Assembly (NCBI GenBank): GCA_902477365.1
Contig: CABSGW010000044.1
Coordinates: forward strand, 1-13,672
Length of the DNA stretch: 13,672 bases
Source of the DNA: an uncultured Prevotellaceae bacterium
Lineage (GTDB): Bacteria > Bacteroidota > Bacteroidia > Bacteroidales > Bacteroidaceae
Direction: 5' to 3'
The position numbers were made by a program, and so were the translations under genes. Each line of letters opens with the position of its first letter. The first letter of the stretch is position 1. Of this stretch, positions 1 to 5,649 are shown in pieces. The notes under the pieces were generated by a model. The model did no database searches and was not told the DNA's origin. It saw only the letters and a program-made list of their open reading frames with translations.

Positions 1-484
1 TATAGCTGTGATTGCATCCGAAGACCAACGTTTTATGGAACACCACGGTTTTGATTTTGAAGAGATAGAAAACGCCGTAAAAGAACAACTGAGTGGAAAA
101 CGCAAACGGGGTGGGAGTACCATCTCGCAGCAAACGGCCAAAAACGTGTTTTTATGGCCCAGTTCCACATGGGTCAGGAAGGGTTTTGAAGCCTACTTTA
201 CGGTCTTGATAGAATTATTATGGAGTAAGGAACGCATTATGGAAGTGTACCTCAACTCCATCGAAATGGGGGATGGCATTTATGGGGCTGAAGCGGTAGC
301 CCAGCTACATTTCGGAACTTCTGCCGCCAATTTATCCCGTTCACAATGTGCTCTGATTGCGGCATCATTACCCAATCCGTTACGTTTCAATTCAGCCGCT
401 CCATCCACTTACATGAACCGTCGCAAACGTGCTATTCTGAAAGAGATGAATTATATCTCCACACGTGGACTTTCTCGCTTCTAG
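1..484 (+). CDS. mtgA: Monofunctional peptidoglycan glycosyltransferase MtgA, 3' portion (5' end outside window)
   Basis: This is a GT51 glycosyltransferase, which polymerises lipid II into glycan strands at the outer face of the inner membrane. The frame is open to the window edge, and the first visible residues (IAVIASEDQRF) are already inside the catalytic domain, so the GTG at position 8 is not the start. The GT51 motifs appear in order: SEDQRFMEHHG with the catalytic Glu, RGGSTISQQTAKN, the basic/aromatic RKGFEAYF stretch, and SKERIMEVYLN followed by GIYGAEAVAQLHFG and a conserved SLPNP. No transpeptidase domain follows; the protein stops soon after NRRKRAIL, as expected for the monofunctional class rather than a class A PBP. 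The missing N-terminus should carry a single membrane anchor. The family call is confident; the gene symbol is assigned by class. Confidence 0.93.
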   Translation, partial: IAVIASEDQRFMEHHGFDFEEIENAVKEQLSGKRKRGGSTISQQTAKNVFLWPSSTWVRKGFEAYFTVLIELLWSKERIMEVYLNSIEMGDGIYGAEAVAQLHFGTSAANLSRSQCALIAASLPNPLRFNSAAPSTYMNRRKRAILKEMNYISTRGLSRF

Positions 485-702
485 CTCATTATTTGGGTTC
501 AACGAAATACGGCTTCTATTTCACACGGATTGCGCTGCTTGTTGTAACGAGATGCACAACTTGTATGTCCAACTTATAAACATTCATTTCCTCAACAGCA
601 CAAGGACGACCTTACATATGTTTGTCGTCCTTGTGCTGTTGAGGAAATGAATCGGACAGCTACCCCTAAAAAGAACAGCAAGTCTGCTGCTTCGTTGACT
701 CT
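485..702. other. Convergent intergenic region with a long perfect hairpin
   Basis: This 218-bp gap lies between the stop of mtgA and the stop of the convergent acetyltransferase-like gene. No convincing ORF or RNA gene is seen. Short frames at 346-579 and 465-650 have no recognisable content; the first begins inside mtgA out of frame and the second runs through the inverted repeat. The only strong structure is the inverted repeat at 582-652, annotated separately. Confidence 0.6.
582..652. repeat. Perfect 29-bp inverted repeat with 13-nt loop, probable bidirectional transcription-end hairpin
   Basis: The left arm (582-610, beginning ATTCATTTCCTC) is the exact reverse complement of the right arm (624-652, ending GAGGAAATGAAT). 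All 29 pairs are perfect, and the loop runs 611-623. The loop contains its own 8-bp palindrome, ACATATGT, at 614-621. The element lies between two convergent genes, where a bidirectional terminator is expected. Neither side is followed by a clear T-run, so it is not a textbook intrinsic terminator. I see no target-site duplication in the flanks that would mark it as a miniature transposable element. Confidence 0.75.
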
Positions 703-1338
703 TTATCGCATTGTTGTCTCTATCTTTTCGATAAGTTCTGCCACGTTACGCCCGTCCATAAGGCCATGATGCACCGAAATAGAAATCGGAAGTAGGAGTT
801 TATGCCCCTTTTTTATCAATTTTCCGGTTGAAATACGTGGGACGGAATCATCTTTACCAAAAGAAACGGCATGCTTCATTTCCGAAAAAGTAAACCAAGG
901 CAAAGCAGAATAACGAATAAGATCCGGACGTCCTGTATTTTCGGAAAAAGAGAGTCCGCTGCTATTTTTTACCCGCTCTATTTCTTTCTCAGCTTTTTGT
1001 ATAAAGACTTTCAGATGATCATCGTACTCAAAAAAGCCAAAACCGAATGTGTCGTCTTCGCGTCCGATGGTAGGTGAGAGATGGACAATATCATATTTCA
1101 CGACTTTACCATCTTCGATACGTAATCTGAAAGCCTCTGTCGCATTGACGCATTTCAATAAATGGTGCACAGAACATAGAAAGAAGGATTGGTTTGTTTC
1201 CTTACTTTGGTTGTAAACATGTGTAAAATCAACTAAAGTAGTTATTCCGAAAAAGGGATCGTCTAGCGCTGAAAAGAAGTTGAAATGCTCTTTTCTGTTC
1301 CAATGTTCTAAATCAATAAACCGTTTCATATGCTTCAT
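703..1338 (-). CDS. Chloramphenicol acetyltransferase-like (CAT family) protein
   Basis: This protein resembles the trimeric CoA-dependent acetyltransferases of the classical CAT fold (about 211 aa; usual length 210-220). It has WNRKEHFNFF near residue 13, YSALPW at 143-148 (its Ser matching the conserved active-site Ser148 of CAT), and VHHGLMDG at 189-196, where His191 aligns with the catalytic histidine and Asp195 with the structural aspartate. LLLPISISV just before it is also typical. The frame stays open upstream into the preceding gene, but family alignment puts the start at the ATG at 1338 or the ATG at 1329; the latter has AAGGATG at a suitable distance. It begins 5 nt after the preceding stop, so it is the last gene of a three-gene unit. 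The substrate is unknown. Catalytic residues are present, so an acetyl transfer reaction is likely, but chloramphenicol resistance should not be assumed for a chromosomal homologue. Confidence 0.85.
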   Translation of the reverse strand: MKHMKRFIDLEHWNRKEHFNFFSALDDPFFGITTLVDFTHVYNQSKETNQSFFLCSVHHLLKCVNATEAFRLRIEDGKVVKYDIVHLSPTIGREDDTFGFGFFEYDDHLKVFIQKAEKEIERVKNSSGLSFSENTGRPDLIRYSALPWFTFSEMKHAVSFGKDDSVPRISTGKLIKKGHKLLLPISISVHHGLMDGRNVAELIEKIETTMR

Positions 1339-1343
1339 CCTTA

Positions 1344-1712
1344 TTACTTTAAAAATACAAAATAAACTGCCAGGATCAAACAACCAAAGGCTGCAAAATG
1401 ATTCCAATGCAAAGACTCTCCCTTAAACAGTACTGTGGTGAAAATCGTAAAAATGATCAGTGTGATAACCTCTTGAATCACTTTTAACTGCATAAGGCTG
1501 AAAGGACCTCCATTTCCGTTGAACCCGATTCTGTTAGCAGGTATCTGACAGGCATATTCGGCCAAAGCAATTCCCCATGAAAACAAAATAACACCATACA
1601 ATGGCCAATTGGAAGAGATCTTCATCTCGTTCAACTTTAAATGGCCATACCATGCCAAAGTCATAAAGATATTGGAGATAAACAACAAACCAATGGTATA
1701 AAAAATTTTCAT
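1344..1712 (-). CDS. DUF486 (DMT-like) small integral membrane protein
   Basis: A 122-aa, very hydrophobic protein with about four membrane segments. It matches the DUF486/DMT_6 family by its N-terminal SNIFMTLAWYGHLK, by SWGIALAEYACQIPANRIG in the middle, and by the FSLMQLKVIQEVITL stretch before the last two helices. The family is half the size of ordinary drug/metabolite transporters and is thought to act as a dimer; no substrate is established. It sits 11 nt after the DUF1460 gene stop and 5 nt before the likely start of the acetyltransferase-like gene, so co-transcription is likely. The ATG at 1712 is the only good start and gives the usual family N-terminus. Confidence 0.9.
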   Translation of the reverse strand: MKIFYTIGLLFISNIFMTLAWYGHLKLNEMKISSNWPLYGVILFSWGIALAEYACQIPANRIGFNGNGGPFSLMQLKVIQEVITLIIFTIFTTVLFKGESLHWNHFAAFGCLILAVYFVFLK

Positions 1713-1723
1713 AACTTATGCTT

Positions 1724-2563
1724 TTATTTTAATCGAATCACTCTAATTCCAAGTACAGACTTTTGTTTTTTCAGGTATTGACTGAGGGGTTCTCGGTCTA
1801 AGACCACTTTATGATAGAGGCTGGAGGCATTAATCCAGTGTAAGCGCCCCTCCCACCAGTAGGCAAAGCCTAAATGGTTTACATCTAACCCTTTTTTTGA
1901 GGACACCGTAGCTAAAATATCTCCATCTTTAATTACCTTTCTCAAACTGGATTCAGTGCCTGCTACAATCTGTTTTTTCAGAAGATATTGCACCTGTTTT
2001 CCTGAAAGCCGATTTTCGTATGCTTTGATTTGCTCCACAAGCTTCGGTTGTTGTCGGAGTTGACTGTACGCTTCAGGATGCGAACTCATATAATGAATAG
2101 AGAGGGTTTGTTGTCCATTAAAGGCTTCGGGAACTGTTTCACTAATCTCTTCAACCATTCCCATTGCGCCATTATTCCAGATCCAATCACTAAAGTAATG
2201 CAGTCTTGAAACATATCCCTGGCAAACGCCATTTCGGTAACGCAACGAAGAAAGAGCTGTTTTAAATGCCTCGTAATTGGGAAGAGGTTGTCTGGATGCC
2301 AGCGCTAGGGCACAAACACTCTCGACAAAGGTAGTACAATCGAACTCACGCAAGTTTACAACCAACGCCTCTGCTCCTGGCTGTTCCAACGTCCCTGCTT
2401 TATACGGAGTTCCGATCAGTTTCATCGCCCAATACAGTGTTGTTTGCGACTGTGTGGAGTTCATTCCATCCTTCAGCAAACGTCCCACACGTATAGAGTC
2501 GGTTTGCGCAGAACCACCGCAAAACATCATCAGTTGTAAAAATAAATACAAATAGAATCGCAT
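1724..2563 (-). CDS. DUF1460 family protein (N-acetylmuramoyl-L-alanine amidase-like), exported
   Basis: A 279-aa exported protein of the DUF1460 family, which has a papain-like (NlpC/P60-related) fold and is annotated as amidase-like toward cell-wall muropeptides; activity in this clade is inferred. The N-terminus is a short signal peptide with a likely cleavage near GSAQ at residues 17-20. The putative nucleophile is Cys76 in REFDCTTFVE, and a candidate histidine is His230 in DVNHLGFAYWW. GTPYKAGTLE (51-60) and LHYFSDWIWNN (121-131) are other family landmarks. The ATG at 2563 gives the signal peptide; a -7 box (TACCTTTG, minus strand) lies about 25 nt upstream. It is first in a unit with the DUF486 and acetyltransferase-like genes. 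A cysteine at residue 15 (MMFCG) is a poor lipobox, so a soluble periplasmic location is preferred. Confidence 0.9.
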   Translation of the reverse strand: MRFYLYLFLQLMMFCGGSAQTDSIRVGRLLKDGMNSTQSQTTLYWAMKLIGTPYKAGTLEQPGAEALVVNLREFDCTTFVESVCALALASRQPLPNYEAFKTALSSLRYRNGVCQGYVSRLHYFSDWIWNNGAMGMVEEISETVPEAFNGQQTLSIHYMSSHPEAYSQLRQQPKLVEQIKAYENRLSGKQVQYLLKKQIVAGTESSLRKVIKDGDILATVSSKKGLDVNHLGFAYWWEGRLHWINASSLYHKVVLDREPLSQYLKKQKSVLGIRVIRLK

Positions 2564-2587
2564 AACAGAAACCTATAAAACGAAATG

Positions 2588-2595
2588 CAAAGGTA
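2588..2595 (-). promoter_or_regulatory. Bacteroidota -7 promoter box for the DUF1460 gene unit
   Basis: On the minus strand this reads TACCTTTG, an exact match to the TAnnTTTG -7 consensus of Bacteroidota, and is followed by GCA. It lies about 24 nt upstream of the ATG at 2563, so the leader would be short. No clear TTTG -33 element is seen at the usual spacing. Confidence 0.6.
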
Positions 2596-2616
2596 CACTT
2601 TTTCAATGTTTTTTCC

Positions 2617-2624
2617 TACCTTTG
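2617..2624 (+). promoter_or_regulatory. Bacteroidota -7 promoter box for the DUF5103 gene
   Basis: The plus-strand TACCTTTG matches TAnnTTTG and ends 5 nt before the ATG at 2630, predicting a nearly leaderless transcript. The same octamer occurs on the opposite strand at 2588-2595, so the two divergent promoters share about 40 bp. No good -33 element is visible. Confidence 0.55.
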
Positions 2625-2629
2625 TTCCT

Positions 2630-3901
2630 ATGATAAATAGACTGTTATTTTTTCTACTAGGTTGCGTAGTTTTCGCTACAACCTTGGCACAGAAAGACCA
2701 AATTCATGTTGATCATATCAAGACCCTTGTGGTGAATAAGAACAATAGATGGCAGGACGCCCCTGTCATCAGATTGAAATCAACGGATTACATACAACTT
2801 AGTTTTGATGACCTGACGCATGAATATAAACGTTATATATACATTGTTGAACATTGTGATGCACAATGGAATACTACGGAGGGACTATTTGAAAGTGATT
2901 ATATAGAAGGATTCAACGGGTCACAACCCATTGAAAATTACCAATACAGCGTAAACACTACACAACTTTATACACATTACGCTTTACGCATCCCTAATTC
3001 AAATATAAAGCCGCTTGTCTCAGGCAATTACCGTGTCCGCATTTACGAGGACGATGATTATGAGAACGAAACTGAAGAAAAAGAGCCTGTAATCACCGTT
3101 CACTTTCAGGTGGTGGAACCTATCGCAAACATTAGGGCGGCATTATCTACCAATACGGATATTGACTGGAATGAAGCACACCAACAAATGACTTTATCGG
3201 TAGACTATGGTTCACTGGTTGTTCGAAATCCTGAACAGGAAATCTATACGGTAATCCGCCAAAACAGACGATGGGATAATGCCGTCATTGCCCCTAAACC
3301 CAATTATGTATTGAATAAACAGTTGAAGTGGGAACACAATAGGCAGCTTATTTTTGACGGGGGTAACGAATATCGCCGGTTCGAACTAGAAAGTATGCGC
3401 TACGCCTCAATGGGAGTGGAGAAAATCCGATGGCACGATCCGTTCTATCATGTAACGTTATTCTCCGGACAAGTACGTAAGAATTACGTCTATGACGAGG
3501 ATCAAGACGGGAAATATATCATTCATAACGAAAAGCGGCAGAATGACAATATAGAAAGTGATTATGCTTTTATCCATTTCACGTTACAATATCCCGATAA
3601 ACTACCCGGAAAGGTGTATTTGAACGGTGGTTGGACACACGACAACCTGTCTCCCGAATACGAATTGCATTATAATGAACAAGCTCGATGCTACGAAGCC
3701 AGTGTATTTCTGAAACAGGGATACTATAATTATCAATACATCTATCAGCCTGCATCTCGTTCAGAAGAGAATCCTTACATAGAAGGAAACTTCTATCAGA
3801 CGGAAAATGAATATGATGTCTTTGTATATTACAGGTCTCCAATCGAGAAATACGATCGATTGATCGGCTATGCTACTTATACATTCAATCCGAACAAATA
3901 A
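2630..3901 (+). CDS. DUF5103 family protein (type IX secretion system plug-like), exported
   Basis: A 423-aa exported protein matching the DUF5103 family, which databases label type IX secretion system plug protein. In Flavobacterium-type systems Plug associates with the SprA translocon; whether this organism has a T9SS cannot be judged here. The start at 2630 gives a clean signal sequence (MINRLLFFLLGCVVFATTLA); the in-frame ATG at 2585 is rejected because it overlaps the divergent promoter and adds 15 residues ahead of the signal peptide. LLGC at residues 9-12 could be a lipobox, though cleavage after TTLA is also plausible. The N-terminal part is beta-sandwich-like (YIQLSFDDL, YIYIVEHCDAQWN, GNYRVRIYED); the C-terminal part contains a second beta domain (GKVYLNGGWTHD, QGYYNYQYIY). 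It stands alone between two promoters. Confidence 0.85.
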   Translation: MINRLLFFLLGCVVFATTLAQKDQIHVDHIKTLVVNKNNRWQDAPVIRLKSTDYIQLSFDDLTHEYKRYIYIVEHCDAQWNTTEGLFESDYIEGFNGSQPIENYQYSVNTTQLYTHYALRIPNSNIKPLVSGNYRVRIYEDDDYENETEEKEPVITVHFQVVEPIANIRAALSTNTDIDWNEAHQQMTLSVDYGSLVVRNPEQEIYTVIRQNRRWDNAVIAPKPNYVLNKQLKWEHNRQLIFDGGNEYRRFELESMRYASMGVEKIRWHDPFYHVTLFSGQVRKNYVYDEDQDGKYIIHNEKRQNDNIESDYAFIHFTLQYPDKLPGKVYLNGGWTHDNLSPEYELHYNEQARCYEASVFLKQGYYNYQYIYQPASRSEENPYIEGNFYQTENEYDVFVYYRSPIEKYDRLIGYATYTFNPNK

Positions 3902-4009
3902 AGTTTTCTTTCTCGTATTCATTCTTCCGACATCAAATGAAGTGCTGTTTATATAGGCTATTCGTTTAATTTAACTATCTTTGCAGCCGCTAAAAGAAGT
4001 GATCGGAAT
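3902..4009 (+). promoter_or_regulatory. Intergenic region with -7 box (3976-3983) for the dehydrogenase operon
   Basis: TATCTTTG at 3976-3983 matches the TAnnTTTG consensus exactly and is followed by CA, the commonest form in Bacteroidales. It lies 26 nt upstream of the ATG at 4010. The -33 element is not convincing. No terminator hairpin is visible downstream of the DUF5103 stop, so some read-through is possible. Confidence 0.6.
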
Positions 4010-4966
4010 ATGAATATTGTTGTGCTAGACGGATATGCATTGAATCCAGGTGATTTGTCTTGGGAAATGCTCTCTCAACAAGGTAGTTCGTTTGTGGTAT
4101 ATGACCGGACACCGCCTCATTTACTTATTGAACGGAGTAGGGAGGCCGATGTTCTTATTATCAATAAAGTCATCATTCGTTCCGAAGAACTCCTGCAACT
4201 GCCTCGTTTAAAATATATAGGTATTACAGCCACCGGATATGATAATGTGGATATTCTGGCTGCTCAGGAACACCACATTACAGTGTGCAACGTTCCTAAT
4301 TATAGTACACAAGCTGTAGCACAATTGGTGTTTGCTCATCTTTTAGCCGTAACAAATCATGTTGAGGAGTATGCAGGCCAAAACAAAAATGGACGATGGA
4401 CTAATAGCCCGGATTTTTGTTACTGGGATGCGCCGCTCATCGAATTACACGGAAAAACTATTGGAATTATTGGATTAGGACATATCGGTATGACGGTTGC
4501 CAATATAGCTCAGTCTTTTGGTATGAAAGTGTTGGCCTGTACATCCAAAGCACAGGAGCAGCTTCCTCCGTTTATTTGCAAAGAAGCATTCACATCGCTT
4601 TTGGCTCAAAGTGATGTACTAACCCTTCATTGTCCGTTAACTCCCCAGACTCAGCAGTTGATAGCTGCGGATGAATTAAAACAGATGAAACCATCTGCTA
4701 TTCTGATAAACACAGCCAGAGGAGGATTAATCAATGAAAATGATATTGCTCAGGCTCTTGTTGAACGACGTTTATACGCTTATTGTAGCGATGTACTCAC
4801 ACAAGAACCGCCTGGTGAGAACCACATTCTGCTACATACGCCGCACGCATATATCACACAGCATATTGCATGGGCTACCGTCGAAGCCAGACAGAGATTG
4901 CTCCAAATAACGGCTGAAAACTTATATAAATATCTAAACAATAAACCACAAAATACTGTTTCTTAA
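4010..4966 (+). CDS. D-2-hydroxyacid dehydrogenase (glycerate dehydrogenase/hydroxypyruvate reductase-like)
   Basis: A 318-aa cytosolic NAD(P)-dependent oxidoreductase of the D-isomer-specific 2-hydroxyacid dehydrogenase family. The Rossmann motif GLGHIG lies at 155-160. The catalytic set is complete: Arg237 in NTARGGLIN, Glu266 in TQEPPGE, and His285 in ITQHIAWAT, where the usual PH is QH. TATGYDNVD (73-81) and NVPNYSTQAVAQ (94-105) are the substrate-domain signatures seen in glycerate dehydrogenases. The residues after the second beta strand (VLACTSK, 174-180) lack the acidic residue usual for NAD preference, so NADP use is possible. The likely reaction is reduction of hydroxypyruvate or glyoxylate, but other 2-keto acids cannot be excluded. 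It starts behind a TATCTTTG promoter and is followed after 11 nt by a UPF0126 membrane protein gene. Confidence 0.9.
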   Translation: MNIVVLDGYALNPGDLSWEMLSQQGSSFVVYDRTPPHLLIERSREADVLIINKVIIRSEELLQLPRLKYIGITATGYDNVDILAAQEHHITVCNVPNYSTQAVAQLVFAHLLAVTNHVEEYAGQNKNGRWTNSPDFCYWDAPLIELHGKTIGIIGLGHIGMTVANIAQSFGMKVLACTSKAQEQLPPFICKEAFTSLLAQSDVLTLHCPLTPQTQQLIAADELKQMKPSAILINTARGGLINENDIAQALVERRLYAYCSDVLTQEPPGENHILLHTPHAYITQHIAWATVEARQRLLQITAENLYKYLNNKPQNTVS

Positions 4967-4977
4967 TTGTAGAAATC

Positions 4978-5637
4978 ATGACAATGGATATCCCTTCTTT
5001 TGCTCAAATACTTGACTTTATTGGAACATTTGCTTTTGCTATTTCGGGTATTCGTCTAGCTTCAGCTAAGCATTTCGACTGGTTTGGAGCTTACGTTGTA
5101 GGACTGACAACCGCTGTCGGAGGAGGAACAATGCGTGACCTGATGTTGGGTATCACTCCCTTTTGGATGACGGATTCTATCTATCTTATATGTACGGCAC
5201 TAGCACTGGTATGGGTTGATATTTTCGGGAAACAGCTCATTCGCCAGAACAACACCTGGTTTTTGTTTGATACCATTGGTTTGGCTGTATTTACCATCAC
5301 GGGATTAGAGAAAACATTAGGGCAGGGGTTACCTTGGTGGACAGCCATTATAATGGGTACAATGACAGGTGCTGCTGGTGGTGTTTTCCGTGATGTGTTT
5401 ATCAATGAAGTACCTTTGATTTTCAGAAAAGAAATCTATGCATTAGCCTGTGTCATAGGAGGAGTTGCTTATATGATATGTATTTGGAATGGAATAGACT
5501 ACCGCATTGCAGGACTTGTTTGTGGTATCACTGTTATCTTGATCCGCCTGTTGGCTGTCAAATACCACTTTACACTACCAACGTTAAAAGGTGAGGTGGA
5601 GCTTTCCGATAAAGAGGATGAAGCAAAAAATAAATAA
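4978..5637 (+). CDS. UPF0126/TRIC-family membrane protein (YicG-like)
   Basis: A 219-aa inner-membrane protein with about seven membrane segments, made of two related halves. Each half carries the diagnostic Gly-rich turn followed by Arg-Asp: VGGGTMRD at 47-54 and AAGGVFRD at 132-139. This is the UPF0126/YicG fold, related to prokaryotic TRIC cation channels; Pfam calls the repeat a glycine-transporter domain. Whether it conducts cations or moves a small amino acid is unresolved. The C-terminal tail (about residues 200-219) is charged and cytosolic. Start at 4978 (MTMDIP) or the ATG at 4984 are both possible; the first is used. It lies 11 nt after the dehydrogenase, so the two are likely one operon. 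It converges on the DUF5686 gene with only 12 nt between stops and no visible terminator. Confidence 0.88.
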   Translation: MTMDIPSFAQILDFIGTFAFAISGIRLASAKHFDWFGAYVVGLTTAVGGGTMRDLMLGITPFWMTDSIYLICTALALVWVDIFGKQLIRQNNTWFLFDTIGLAVFTITGLEKTLGQGLPWWTAIIMGTMTGAAGGVFRDVFINEVPLIFRKEIYALACVIGGVAYMICIWNGIDYRIAGLVCGITVILIRLLAVKYHFTLPTLKGEVELSDKEDEAKNK

Positions 5638-5649
5638 AGAATCGCACTT

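Noticed and set aside
582..652. Insertion sequence remnant or MITE
   Set aside because: The inverted repeat is perfect but no target-site duplication or transposase fragment is seen nearby; position between convergent genes favours a hairpin at transcript ends. Kept open in the findings as something a genome search would decide.
703..1338. Acquired chloramphenicol resistance gene
   Set aside because: It lies within a tight chromosomal operon without mobile-element traces, and its sequence is that of a divergent CAT-fold homologue rather than a known resistance allele as far as I can tell.
703..1407. Longer 234-aa version of the CAT-like protein starting at 1407
   Set aside because: The extra N-terminal residues lie entirely over the DUF486 coding region and do not align with CAT proteins; the start at 1338 or 1329 fits the family.
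2400..2606. Minus-strand frame overlapping the start of the DUF1460 gene
   Set aside because: It has no family resemblance, and reads through the -7 box; the DUF1460 frame carries the signal peptide and the domain.
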